From: Nemopilema nomurai
Taxonomy: Eukaryota > Cnidaria > Scyphozoa > Rhizostomeae > Rhizostomatidae
Reading direction: 5' to 3'
DNA: 64,000 bases
Assembly (NCBI GenBank): GCA_003864495.1
Contig: ML133401.1
Location: forward strand, 1,178,001 to 1,242,000
The notes beneath the pieces were generated by a model. The model saw only the letters and a list, made by a program, of their open reading frames with translations. It made no database searches and was not told the DNA's origin. A program made the translations under genes and the position numbers. Below, piece after piece: positions 13,694 to 26,381 of this stretch. The stretch's first letter is position 1; every line of letters begins with the position of its first letter.

Positions 13694-15016
13694 TTAGGCC
13701 ACATATGGATCTGCTGACGTGATCGCTAAGGTCTTCCCTCCAAAAACACGGCCATTTCGTGGCTGACCATCGAAATATGTAAAGGTAGATGATACTTCTA
13801 AACGCATCTTGGCATAAAAAGAAAGGTGCTTTATAACCATCATTTACATGACTTAACAATCTGAAGTCTGGGTAATGTCTTTTCAAACCCAGACTAGGCA
13901 CAACAAAAAAGAAATTTAGAAGTTACCTCTGCATGCTTTATGAAAAGAGAGTCCCCGTTTTCACTATTACATCACTTATAAAATGACATTTTTAATGCCA
14001 CCAAAGCCCAAATTTTGCGCTACTTATTAATACTTTTGATCCAATTCGACATTCTTCTATAGGTCATTGTAGTCTCGCCACATTCGAACCAACCAGAGAT
14101 CGTAACCTGGAGAGGAACAGTGCGCTCAGAAAAACAGGTGAGTAGAGCTTGTAAGTCATAATCATGTCCTTTGCTTGGTCCTTGTGAATACCAAATCAGA
14201 AGACCACTTTGACGTGTCTTTCTTCAAAGGAATGCGAACAACCTCGTAAATATCTTTCTCTTCATTTCTACAGATACGGATCAGTTTGAATATGGGACCT
14301 CGGTCGTCATCGGTACTGTCTCTAAAGCACTTCTCAGAATTGAATTATCTTAAGCCCATTTCAGTCTTTGTTTTGCACGACACATCAAAAGTATCCTTAG
14401 GGTGTCTCATTACAAGGACAAACGAAAGTGTAGCCAATCGCTTCTGAGGCTTGCGTGTTTTTACATGATGTCATTTCGCCTGATATGATTAGTGAATTGA
14501 AAGCTATTTCATTAAGGGATTTTTCAGAGTAATGGGGTATTCCTGAATAAGTTATTTTAAGCATTGGTTTGCGGAATTCTCGCATTGAATTAATTTTGGC
14601 GTTCCAACTGAAGTTTTGGAGCTTTCTTTTTCTTTCCATTTTTAGAAGTCATAACATTTTTCAACATGAATGTTACTTTTAAATTCTAAGATTCTTTACT
14701 CGTTATCAACATTTAGATTCGGTTAAGTGGTTTTTTGGTGTTTATGTTGTTGAGACTTGTTGGGCAATGAGTTTGTTTTCTTTAAAGGAACGTTACAAAA
14801 GCAAGGTGAAGTCATTATTGATTCAAAAGAATTAAGTGCAATTCAGGCATAAAGCCAATCACCACCAATAACAGAATAATGGAGAACAGGATGAAAGTAA
14901 AATCGTCCATGACAATAAGAGAGTTAGTGAGGTTGGCACAAAATTGTCTAGTTCTTATAAAGAAAGTACATGGCGATTCATTAAAAGGCTCGCGAAGTTG
15001 ACTATTTCTGTAGGAC

Positions 15017-15082
<66 letters not shown>

Positions 15083-15083
15083 A

Positions 15084-15116
<33 letters not shown>
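15017..15116. repeat. (GTTA)n microsatellite, about 25 units
   Basis: Tetranucleotide GTTA repeats for about 100 bases with a single GTAA interruption near 15081. A simple slippage repeat, intergenic or intronic to the candidate plus-strand gene. Confidence 0.95.
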
Positions 15117-17825
15117 ATTGTCTTAGCCATCGAAGACGCTGTTAACATGTTGTTACCTTCACTCAACCAGTATAGAGGCCTTGTGTTACCACTTCAAAAA
15201 AAGGACACCGATGTCGAAAGACCTATAATGAGCATATGAAGAGAGTTGTCACATATAGAGTGCTTCGTTTTTAAGTAGTCAAAGTGGCTTAAAACAGAAG
15301 TGACTATGCACAAAGATGCCGTTTTAACCCTGCCCTGTTTTTGGACGTGTCACAGCGCCTGAGTTTTGTCGCCTCTTTTCTTGTGGCCGCACCAAGGCAG
15401 TGAAACATTCGTATGTCATCGACACCAGGCAGGGAGTATTACAACTTGCAAAGCTTATAATTTAGAATCTCATTTTCATCTGCTCACCTTACATAGATTA
15501 CGTTTGAGGTATTTTGGCTCAAACATGAAAAGGTGCTTTGAAAGCTTGCTAACAGGTGTGGTTTTCTAACAGCTGCAATTGGATACAAAGCAATGCCATG
15601 TGGTACGTCTTAGCATCGTTTTGTTTCTTAGAGTTTTATCATGGCCATCAGAATGCAGACCAAGTGACAGTATTCTGGGCGTACTAAAACTGGGAGTATC
15701 ATTTCTTAGCATTTACTTAGAGTTATAATTCAGAATAAGGTGCATTCGAAAATGCAACGTTAGCCACCAAGGCCTGTTTCAATTGTTTTATACTGGATTT
15801 TTTCAATTAAGTTGAAGCAGTCGTCGGTGACACGGTTAAAGGCATTTGGTCGGCAAGAACTGACGATATTGTTGAAAACATGCACCCTATTAAATTCGAT
15901 GTCTGTTTGAAATTACTTATGTAGATCTCAAGCCTCTGTTATATAAACAGAATAAAGCTTTTGTTAGACAGAGTTTTTTAGTAAGAGCTTATTGCGGTAA
16001 GTAAAGCCATGATTGTCACACAGTAATGCATGGCGAATCTCGCTAAAAGCTACGTGAACGGCAGAGGCAGTTAAAAAACTTAAGCAAGAGGAATATTTTC
16101 ATCTTTTTAACCCAAACACGGTCTTGTAAAATGGCCAAAAAAATAGAAGCACCATATTTAAAAGGGAAATGTTGGACAAAGAAAGGCAATAAGAACCAAC
16201 ACGGAACCAACAATGATTACACAAAGGAAAATGACGAAGAAATGAAGCTAGAAAGTACTGGAATTGATGCAATGTAAACAGTTATGGCCTAGCGAGCTAA
16301 GCTTGGTCTGACAAGATGAAAAAATTCTATTTGCTAGAAGTAATCTACAAAATAGAATCTAACTTAATTAAGCTACAAGATGCATAAAAGAAGAATCAAC
16401 TTCTTTTAAGATGCATCGGGAAAGTCCCATTGACTTCTTATGCAAAATTGCTTTTTATGGTTTTCTAAGAAAGTGGAATCGTGGCTTATAATACTCTAGA
16501 CGTTTATGAAAAATTCATAAAATAAAGTAGTAGATTTGCTGATTAGGAATTCGAAAAAGAAAATCTTGATTGAGGGCTTTGGTATACAGGAAAGAAATTG
16601 CAATCTTTCTAGTCAGAATGACTCGAAAATGACCGTGCAGTAAAGTTCAATGACATCAAATTAGTAGTGCTCCTGATATGAACCACAGAATAGAGACTCT
16701 GTGTAGGAACTTGGGGAGGGGAAGAGTCGTTTCTGAGTTAAAGGCCTACAAGAATTGCAAAAATTTACATACATATTCATTAACTTAGGGTGCCTTTTTC
16801 TAATAAAATGCTGAGAAAAATTGACATTACTTGTACTCTAAATAATCTGAAAACGCATAGTTCGAATTGTAAAATAAATAAACAATGACACTAATGTAAT
16901 TACAAGCAGCAATAGGGGCTGGTCACGACTTTCCGTAACAGTATCTTCCAAAACACATGCGCCTAAGTGTTGTTAGTTTTGTGCAAAATCTTGCTTTATA
17001 TAGCACTTGGGTCACTCTACATTTCCTTGTCCTTACTTTCACTCCAATGCCGCATGGATTAGAGCACCTAGACCAGCTCGACCAATTGGTATAGCCACGT
17101 GTATCTAGAATACGAAACCAAAGTTATCAATTATTGTTATCATTCGCTTATGACATGGAATGGGACATTTGATACGAAGCGTCTTATTTATACATCATTT
17201 TCTTGCAGAAATGCTGTTAATCACAGATCGCAGGGCCCTTGCCGTTTCATACAAAGAAACCACACAATGATTCAATATGATACTGGAATTTTAATCGGCT
17301 TCAGCTCAATCTAAAGCTGCAGTGATTGGCCAAGTAAATTGAGGGAGTAAAGACCACTTCAGCAAGTCAGAGTCTGTAAATATATATTCCAGTTAACTGC
17401 TACTGACGTCACTTGAAGAGAAGAGCGAATTCAATTCTTAAAACGTGGAGACGCGTTTTAGCTAGGCTAGAATAACTACAAACTTACGTGGATTGTAGAG
17501 TCTTCTTAAGTTATACTTGTACTGAGCTTTCATTTCTTGCGCTTAAATGAAAAGAAGCATGCCCGTGAAAACGAGGTCGGCCTCGAAGTGGCAGCTGACA
17601 AGGAAGCAATCATCTTCAAATTCGCTTTTGACAGGGAGTGAGTGATCAGCCACATGGTATAAGAAAGCAAATTATGATTCATGATGGACTTTTGTTTCTA
17701 TAGGAAAGTGGTGGCCAGTAATTCAAACGACTGGGAATTAAAAAGGTAGCGAAGTATATTTTGTCAGCCACCAGATAATAAATCAGTCGTAACGCTGCTG
17801 AGTGAAGAGTGTAAAATGAAGTCAC

Positions 17826-20800
17826 CTTTCACTTTTAGAAAGAAGGTGATCCTGATAGTGCCAACACTATTTACAGCTTTGCATTCATAGAAGCCTGCGT
17901 CGGTGATTCTAACTCGCTCGATGACATTCTTTTGCAGTTGTTGCTTCCATGGTCGTAGTTTTGTAACCAATATCTTTGGTTTGGGTTCTCCTTTTGCGTC
18001 GCAGTTGATTTCCACGCGCCTGCCCAGTGTCACTGAAAAGAATCTTGAAGGACGGGACACAAAAACCGGCGCTGCAAAAAACACGATAAATACGATTAAT
18101 CAGAAATAGCTGGCAGATCGAAACCATAGATTAATCGAGTCACATCGGTGCTCAAAGAACATACACTAGAACACGATGACATACAATCAAATGTGCTGGC
18201 CGTTATAGATCTAGACCATAGATTAATCGAGCCAGAATCATGGGATCACCATGGAGAGTTGCCAAGTAGCAAGGTTACTGTTTGTTTTAGCACTCTACCG
18301 AAATATTCGCCATGATTCATGGCATGTACTTTACATCTAGAATTTCAAATAAGCCTTGCGAATAACTTATTGATCTCAGGGCAGTGCTCCTGCCTTCAGT
18401 CAAATCCAAAGGTTTGAATGTCTGATCTTAGCAGCGACTGTGATGATACTATCAAAGTAAAATGCATAATCCTAAATAGTGTAATACTTCTATATACTAA
18501 CCTGTTAATCTTTTCTTTATTTTCTTTTCAGGCTTCTTTTCAGCTCTTCGTACAGAAGCTTTCGCTACTGTGAAATTAAAAGGTATTTATAGCTGCATTT
18601 CTCAGTAATATATTGTGACGGCAGCTTTTGACTTGTAGGAAAACAACATGCAGTAAAAATACAGAACGTTTAACAATACTAATTAACGGGATGGGTGTCT
18701 ATTCGTTTTCGATAATTTTGTTTGCAAGGCTTCAATTTAAAAATGTTTAGTATCTATATGTATTAACAATTCTAGAGTATAAGAAGGTTCACTTGAGCTT
18801 TTGTTCGGAATGGTCGCTGCTTTGCCTAAAGCGAAGTTGTCACTCTATCGAGTCTAAGGAAACACCTCCTTTGGACTAAAGAAACACATATTGTAACAGG
18901 GCAAGTGGGCATTATCCAAGGCAACATCGCCATATTGGCGGATGATAAAAAAGGAGATGTCATCTTTAAAGTGGGTGTGAAGAAATTGACCTTCTTAAGA
19001 TTTCGAGACGTGAAATTTCATAAAAGGTGTCTATTGTACATCAATATTAATGTCCTTATCTCAAGTATTAGGAGTCAAGGGCAAATAAGATGAATGGAGA
19101 GATAAATGGCTTCAGAGTACTAATTGACTTGTTTTTCATAACTTTGAAGACAGTCATGGCCATTTCCGTAAACCTTTCAATTTTATGATAAAAGAAATTA
19201 CTTTTAAGCCACTTTACAGACAGTTTCAGACAGACCTCCTTGCTAAATTGGGTATAAACCTCAGGACTTAAAAGTGCAACTATCTTCTTTACTTCAAGAG
19301 ACGTTTTGCACTAAAAGGCCACTATTAAAAATGTTTCAGGTCGTTTTATTCTAATTAACACAGTGGGTTTGGCCATTTGCAATGGGTCAGTGAGATCCTG
19401 ATAATCTAATATGAAAATAACCGTTGAATGATGGAGCATGTTACACTAACCTGATGGAATCTTGAACATAACTTTAGCCCTGCCATGCATGTTTTGCGCT
19501 ATGCATATGAAAACCTTTGAATTGCTGCTGTTCAAACTGCTAATTTTCAAGGACGTCTCGCCCACCAGTGTTACTGTTGGGGGGCTTATTGGCGAAAACC
19601 CCTTTTCGTTTATCCAAAACACATCTGGCTTTGGCTTCCCGTTCGCCTTGCAGTTCAAAACAGTTGCGCTGCCGTTACTAAACACGTGCCTTTTGCTTCT
19701 CTGTAGGATCCTTGGTGTTTCTCAAAACGAATGCAATTTACAGTTAGAACAATGGAGGCCAAAATCCACTCAAAATGTAACATTCTTAGATTGTTTCAAG
19801 CAACTGTAACAACAACAATAGTAACAGCAACAACAACAAAATTGAGGTAGATTACCTTCCCTTCTCGACTGTTGCTTAACAACCTACTTCCCATGATATC
19901 TCATCTTTTCACAAACCAATAGTACATTCCAACTTATCAAGTTCCGATTCAAACTTCTAGGGTAATATTAAAGGCAACTTCAAAGCCTATCTTCATTCTC
20001 CTACGGCCCTCAGCATGGCTGGTTCTGATCGCAGAAAAGCAATGCATTTTATCTCTTAGTGTAGTATTAATGTCAAGTTGGGGCTGCTCAGTTGTAAGTT
20101 AAAGATGGCTTCTCTTCTTAAATCCTCGACTTTTTGATATATCGTCACAAACAAGACATTTCATTTCTCAGATCGAAAAATTATGGATTGTTTAAAATCT
20201 TCACCATTTATTGTGACATTGAAAATTGCCATGTATCCGTTACCATCTAGGTCTTGAAAATTGCATTCGTATTCCCCTTCAACCGCCAAGCTAAGTGTTG
20301 TTACGAGAAGAGTCCCGAGGGAAACACGCGTGTTCCTGCTGTTGTAAATGGCTATTCCGTTCTTCTTCCAAATAACTGGAATTGATTTGAAGTATGGACA
20401 GGAGAGCAACAGTCTTTTATCCTTTCCGGCAACTGCTGTTATGTTTTTCACGTCAATAAGTGTCCTTGCGTCATCTTTTAACGCTGCTGAAATTAAAGAA
20501 GGTAGAAGAAGATAATTTAAATCACAGAAAACGATTAATGACAAACATATAGCTGAAAAAATAAAGTCTATGGAATGAATTTTATGGAATGCTAGCTGTA
20601 TCCTGACTTCTAAAGTTATTCGATTATACTGTGATCAATGTTTGAAATAACAGCTATGAGACAGGGACATAGAACATGATAGCTGTTAAAACAAAGAAGG
20701 GCTTAGCAATGATTGCAAGGGATTCTCAAAATTATAAGACGTGTGTTTTATGTTTCGAAGATCAATGTCATCAAGAGCCAAGCTTTTCAATAATTATACT

Positions 20801-23800
20801 TCGTTATATACTAAGAAGATGTAAACAGTGTTTGCCCCAAAACATGTGCCCAAAGTGGGTTGTGCCATAAATGAAAATGCACCAGTTGAATCTTTGCTAT
20901 GGTTGGATCTTTCAAAAGGCCTTGAACTTGAATTCTTAGCTAATGTAGGCCAACCATAATTTCAAATGATGAAGCAAGAAAGAACACAAAAGGTTGCTAA
21001 ACAAGTTTTACTGGCCACTCCCTTCTACGTGTGGCCAAAGTGGGTTGTGCCATAAATGAAAGTGCACCAGTTGAATCTTTGCTATGGTGGGATCTTTCAA
21101 AAGGCCTTGAACTTGGATTCTGAGCTAATGTAGGTCAACCATCATTTCAAATGATGAAGCAAGAAAGAACACAAAAGGTTGCTAAACAAGTTTTACTGGC
21201 CACTCCCTTCTACGTGTGGCCAAATGTGGACCCCAAGCTTGCCCCTATAAACCAATACGCACACACAAAAATTTGACATTGACCGAAAAAGCTTTTCAAG
21301 AGCTCAAGCATTATACACATAATCCAACAACGTATCCAACAACATCATTAGATAACAATAACAAAAACAGAAGTGTGCAGCTTAAATCCATGAATTATAC
21401 AAGAATGGGAAATATTGGATAAGAGGACGGCTAAATAGAGTTTCACGTGGAAAATTAATTTAAGTTGCCGATGGACATCAAAAAAGTATTTTGAGGTAGA
21501 TTCCGTTACTTGATCTGAAATCGCCTTTACTTACTGTTGAAGTTTCTAATGAAATTAGAATTGCAGCAATTGAGTTATTTACATGTAGCCACAGACCAAC
21601 CATTTTTCGACTTTAAAAGAGATCTGCCTTGAGAAACAGGGAGACAGAGATAAAGAGACATTTCTCTCTAATTGCATTGCAGATGATCTTATTCCAACTG
21701 ACATGCTTAGTGCGAGTATAAATTCATGAGAAACGAGATTTATTCAGACAAAGTTCAGCCGTGTAGAAAGCTCTCTATCTACGTAGACTGTGTTGCAGGC
21801 GCTAGATAGAAGCGGAGAACAAATATGTTGCAATTAGCACACAAGGCTATGTTGAAAATGCATGGTATGTTGAACTAGCGTCAAGAAATTTCAGATACAT
21901 TCTTAACTGATCAAACAGAATCAATTTCGCTTCAAGCGAATCGGTTTCTTAGGCTGACTTTGTTTTCCTTTGTAAACCTCGAGGCTTTTCAATGATTGTT
22001 TTAAGATCGTGCTCCTTTTTCTTCCAAGAGGAATGTCCGAATTCACCCGGTCATTGCGTGTCATGTATCACTTTAATTAGATTTATACTTTCTCCAACGA
22101 CTTAAAAATCATCTTTGACGTGTTTTACCGAAAGCCACAGTCAAATGTAATAATCTCTTGAAAGTCTTGCAATCATTGTTTGATGTAATGTAAACACACT
22201 CTTACAAACTGATCGAAAGTTGAATGTCGAATTTGAATAGTTTTGTGCTCATGCATTTTTACGGAGATCTTCATCAGCGTTTTGTGTGGACTTCAAGAGA
22301 AGCTACGTAATTACATCCTACAGTCAGGTAGGGCTCCGAAACATGCATAACGACAGTGGCAACACAGCGGGGGGCCAGTTGCCTCTCTTTGATGTTTGTA
22401 TCGGAGCGCACTGGCTTAAGAAATTCCGAGCTGTTTACTCATAGGTAGATAAAGTATTCAAAAACTAATTTTATGCAACTCTGTGAACACAATTAGATAC
22501 GAAAACGTTGCCATTAAATTAGGTTCCTCGATGTTTGCTTCTCCAAGTTCTTCAGATGGATTTTTTATATTTTCTGTCTATCACCACTCTACCTTTTTCA
22601 CTTATTTTCCAACAAACTCTTATTTTTCTCAGGCCGAGTTCATGACAGTAAAAGAGACCATAAAAGCTATTTGTTTGACTCATACTAGCAAGGGAGATTA
22701 ATTCCAGACTTCAATTTATTGGATCTTTACATGCTTTCGTATCTTCATGGCGACTTGATTTCAAAATATGGATTACTTTTTTATGAACAAAGTGACCGCC
22801 TAAGAGTTAGTTTGTCGACCTGGTCAAACTTTTGAATATTTAATCCTCGGGTCTTTGGAAATCAGCAGAATCACTAAATACTCCCATTTTAGTAAAACGT
22901 GAAATCATAGATCGTAGCTTAGAAATGCAACAGAATGAAGAGAAAAAGTTATCGCTTCGTAGAAGATTATGAAATAGTCAAGAAACCTTTACCACCAGAG
23001 GCGGGGCATGCAGCTACAAACAGAAACTTTGTCCCAATCCCATTTCATGGCAAATTCCGACACATGCAACCGAGGCTCGAGATGTCTCACGGTTGATTCC
23101 TGTCCTCATATACAATGAAAATTTGCCAATTTTGACAGTTTCCCTTAGTTACATTCTCCGCTGTTAGATAATTAGATATGTTCCCTCAGTGGGAATTTTT
23201 TTCTCATGAATCGCTTTACAAGCATCGATGACAATGCAGTTTGCAAAAACCTCATCAAGATATTACAAATGACTTCTACCAGACATGTTAGATATGTCAA
23301 ACAACTTTTGTCATATGATTCCTATGCAGACGGGGTTCTAGACTTAAATTGCTTTAACGCTTTGGAAATCCTTTATCTCAGAGGTCGTAGAAACCTCTGG
23401 AGAATTCGATTTGATTGGAAAATTATTTGGAAAATATTCTTTGATTAAAGCCTCTATTCGCGAATAAATGGAAAGCATGAAACCAGATTCTAATCTGCTT
23501 TTTCACAGATACTTTAAAGCAACAGAGTCTGTTCTGCCCTTCCTACTTGCAAAGTCACATCCCTATCACCCACTTCAAAATGATTTAAATACAATCATAA
23601 TATAGAAGAGCACTAAAGATCATGTTATGAGAGTAGAAACTTTGCACCCCGACGGTCCAAAGTAAAATGACTACCCATGTTATTGGGTCTATCGATCTAA
23701 GTTGGACATCTATGTAGAGACGATAACGTACTAGAATGTTCCTGATTGTAACCTGTTTCGCTTTAAAGTTAAATCACAAAATGAGGTCATAATTTTGCCT

Positions 23801-26381
23801 TCAGCATTGCAACTGGTTGTTTTCCTGCTTTGAAGTCTATAAAAGTCCTTTTGGTTTCGATATAGAATGTATTGATTACGATCAAACTTCGATCATTGTT
23901 CGGAATATCTGATAGAATATCGGGTCTTACCAGTTCTTGTGATTGTGAAATCGATCTAGGTCAAGATCTAGAAGTAGAGAAAAAGAAGAGAACAGAACGA
24001 CATCACTGTCTTCTGCTTCTGAATGTCAATTGTTTGGTTGAATCAACGACCTCTGAATCACGCTCGAGTGTTTCACATGTGGTTACTGTGGCTCCGAATC
24101 TCTTGAATTCCGATAGAGAAGAAATTGCTGTAGCTAACTTGTGCCAAACTAAACTGGAACTACAGACTCTTCTGAGGTTAACATCGAGTACTTGAAACAC
24201 CAATAAAGATCTTATGAGTCGAGGTGACGATGGAAGTCGGACCTTAAGGGTCGGTTAAAGGGGAGTGGGATATTGAAAGGAGAGTGTACTATCGAATACT
24301 AGTGCCACTGCAATGCATCTTCTGCAACGGATTACCCCCAACTCTTGATCAGAGATATGACCAATGAATGATCCAGAGGCTTTTACACGGGACCAAAGAT
24401 TGGCGGAATGTGGTACTTTTAGCGGGGCACATGGGCCAATGCACCACAGCGCAAGTGAGCGTTTTACGAGTGAAGTTGACGATCATACCCCATATCAAAT
24501 CAAGCACAAACATGTATTCCTGAGTTTAGCCTAAGTTTAGCTGTAGCTCAAGTGGATAACTCAATTTACGATTCATCGGTAATACACACAGCCACAAATT
24601 TCGTTAATTAGAGGGTTCATAATCCACGTTAAAGAGACCCTATGCTCGTCCAAAATCTCTGTGCCATTGCTCACAACAAAGCAGACATGTTTAAATAAGA
24701 TGATTTCAGAAACTTCATCCTCTGAAATGCGGGGCTACTGTTGTGACAGGGAGCTTCCTTTCAAACACATTTACAGCCTTCTGCCCGAGCCCCATTGCGG
24801 GCTTCTCTTTTTCAAGATACGGATTGCTTCTGATAGAATCATTACAATGATTGAAATCTCACAACTGACAGTAAGGCGTCCAGTCACTTCCTTTTTTCTA
24901 CAGGACAGCAGTATTTAGACACATTTTCAAGTGTACGATTTCGGTAACTTAAGATTTTTCCGTCTCTGAATTCCAGCTCGGCTCGAAACCTTGTCAGCTC
25001 CATCTTTATGTAGCAGCCCAGCCCTCAATGCTCCTTAGTTTAATGTCACAAAAACCAAAAATCTCAAATATTTCTTGTTTCAGTTACGCACATGCACTAA
25101 ATCAAATCTACATAACCCGATTGCAATGAAACAAGGCACTTTACAAACCACATCAATACACAGTTCAATTGGAGGAATCAATAGAAAAGACCACTCTCAT
25201 TTCGTCTTTGACAGAAACACAACACTTTACACAACTATTGTCCACATTAACTAGGGTAAGATAGGGCTTAATGCACAGTTGTTAGAGGCACTGACAACAC
25301 ACCCAAAGATCCGTGGTTCGAGTCCCTGGCATGACCAAACTTTCACACAGAGTGAGGAGAGTCGCCAGCTCTCTGTAATTCCAGGCATAAGGAATCACGA
25401 GGTGTGGTCACATCGAGAGGAAGGACCAGGACACTGCTCGATAAGCATAAAGCTTCTCAGTGTCCTAGAAACTACCTTCAGATACTAGCTAGAAATGAAT
25501 ACTAAATACTGCTCTATCGTTACATAAACACAGACAATCAAACCCTATATTCTTCCAACGAAAGGCTACCAATCGTAGGTAATTACGATTTAGAGATAAA
25601 GTTACGCGTTATGAATTCATTGCGCATCCTTACAAGATCTCGCTAGCTTATTATCAATAATTCAATTTTATTGTAACAGATACAGACGAAGATATCAGTA
25701 AACCAAACCGCAGTGCTTTTTGAAATAATTTACGTGTCATAATTTATGTCAAAAGCACCAGCATAGCTTAACTTAAAAAACGGAGAGACCTGCATTGCAT
25801 GGCACAAGCGATATGAACCTCTAGGTTACCAAATTCAATCTTTTATCGGAAAGCTAATTGCTAGTTACAACAAAAATATACATGTTTATCGATGGCTATT
25901 TGTATTACAATAGGGGCTCAACTCTTAACCGCATCAAGGGCAAGTCAGATATGTAATATACTCGTGACTTTATAATGTCTAGCAAGAAACATTGTTTATT
26001 TCCTGGTGCAGACTCACTTATGCAAGAAGTAGAAGTTGGAAAGAATTTGCATTCCCAAGCTTGTGTAGGTCTTTAGGTGTTGATTTCGCAAGCAATTTCC
26101 CCTTCATGTTTTACTTCCCAAACTTATTCTGTATACATGCATACCTACAAAATGTACTCTTTGTGCAAACATATCCTCGTCTCAAGTGACCCGACAAAAA
26201 GCTGACAGTCATTTTATTAATAAAAACCAATAAAATAAAATTAACTTCAGTATTAGTGTTCCTTGCCTGTCTATAAGATATAAATGCTGCAGATAGAGAC
26301 GAAAATACGTGGCTTACCCGTAGTGGTTTGGAGGAGAACAAGCGCGAAAACGCGACAAAACAAGCATTTGTACAGCGCCAT
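17826..26381 (-). CDS. Immunoglobulin-superfamily secreted or cell-surface protein, 3 Ig domains (3' end uncertain)
   Basis: Exons in transcript order: 26318-26381 (starts ATG, MALYKC..., hydrophobic core FALVLL, ends in a GTAAGC donor: a signal peptide), 20205-20486 (Ig 1), 19451-19720 (Ig 2), 18502-18567 (Lys/Arg-rich linker of 22 residues) and 17826-18071 (Ig 3). Every internal exon is phase 1 in and out, and the signal exon ends in phase 1, the usual plan for Ig genes. Ig 1 has LLLSCPYF, VIWKKNG and GEYECNF. Ig 2 has VLNCKANGKPKPDVFWINEKG-like I-set sequence with FICIAQN. Ig 3 has EINCDAKGEPKPKI and DAGFYECKAVNSVG. A possible terminal exon at 17530-17624 enters in phase 1 and ends in a stop after a basic tail (FFSFKRKK), but it overlaps a plus-strand candidate. 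No transmembrane segment or kinase was found, so the protein may be secreted or incomplete. Closest relatives cannot be named from sequence alone. Confidence 0.75.
18123..18230. repeat. Short direct repeat pair (17 bp)
   Basis: ACCATAGATTAATCGAG occurs at 18123-18139 and 18214-18230 in the intron between the linker exon and Ig 3. Function unknown; it may mark a small local duplication. Confidence 0.6.
19805..19841. repeat. (CAA)n-like simple repeat
   Basis: Imperfect AAC/CAA trinucleotide tract just upstream, in transcript terms, of Ig exon 2 on the minus strand. It reads as a GTT-rich tract before the acceptor. A simple repeat with no coding role. Confidence 0.7.
20850..21219. repeat. 185-bp tandem duplication, two copies
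   Basis: Copy 1 (20850-21034) and copy 2 (21035-21219) are nearly identical, differing at a few positions such as GAAAATGC/GAAAGTGC and GGTTGGATC/GGTGGGATC. The unit begins CCAAAGTGGGTTGTGCC and ends CTACGTGTGG. A recent unequal-crossover or replication duplication inside the Ig gene intron; no coding frame is preserved. Confidence 0.92.
25262..25460 (+). mobile_element. tRNA-derived SINE-like sequence (possible)
   Basis: The segment has a degenerate A-box-like stretch (GCACAGTTGTTAGAGG, about 25270-25290) followed at 25315-25325 by GGTTCGAGTCC, a perfect B-box match for RNA polymerase III promoters. The 5' part reads like a decayed tRNA. The unrelated tail (GAGGAGAGTCGCCAGCTC and onward) is typical of a SINE body rather than a tRNA. 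The acceptor and anticodon stems do not pair well, so a working tRNA is unlikely. The 3' border and target duplication were not resolved. Confidence 0.5.

Larger units (their letters stand above)
7725..14062. other. Gene-poor stretch downstream of TSC1
   Basis: No exon with recognisable protein similarity was found on either strand. Open frames here are under about 115 codons, lack splice context and read as random AT-rich sequence. It holds a hairpin repeat (9795-9871), a 19-bp tandem array (10101-10207) and a MITE (13406-13693), listed separately. Any regulatory role is unknown. Confidence 0.6.
14063..18582 (+). other. Candidate plus-strand gene: phase-consistent chain of five small exons, product unknown
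   Basis: Five open segments each sit between a good acceptor and donor, and their phases join without a break: 14063-14137 (ends GTGAGT), 14274-14312, about 17558-17637 (GTGAGT), 17704-17745 and 18532-18582. The last follows an excellent acceptor: TACTAAC, a long pyrimidine tract, then CAG. Readable pieces include EIVTWRGTVRSEKQ, IRISLNMG, AIIFKFAF and KVVASNSNDWELKR. These loosely resemble the strand order of a galectin-type lectin domain (GxV...INLxxG, then HFNPRF...VxNS...W), but the sugar-binding residues are not conserved, so the label is speculative. No start or stop was found. It interleaves with the minus-strand Ig gene, and the exon at 18532-18582 competes with a minus-strand exon, so at least part may be false. 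Confidence 0.28.
20487..26317 (-). other. Large first intron of the Ig gene
   Basis: About 5.8 kb between the signal-peptide exon and Ig exon 1. No further Ig-like exon was recognised on the minus strand, though a short phase-1 exon could be missed. It contains a 185-bp tandem duplication (20850-21219) and a tRNA-derived SINE-like segment (25262-25460). Open frames at 22483-22701, 23206-23448 and 23872-24195 resemble nothing known and have no splice support. Confidence 0.6.

Noticed and set aside
15815..15927. Plus-strand exon candidate (peptide with GDTVKGIWSARTDD)
   Set aside because: Peptide looks protein-like, but the opposite strand is equally open, no good donor ends it and it does not fit the phase chain of the neighbouring candidates.
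25264..25336. Functional tRNA gene
   Set aside because: B box is present but the acceptor and anticodon stems do not pair; better explained as a SINE or tRNA relic.
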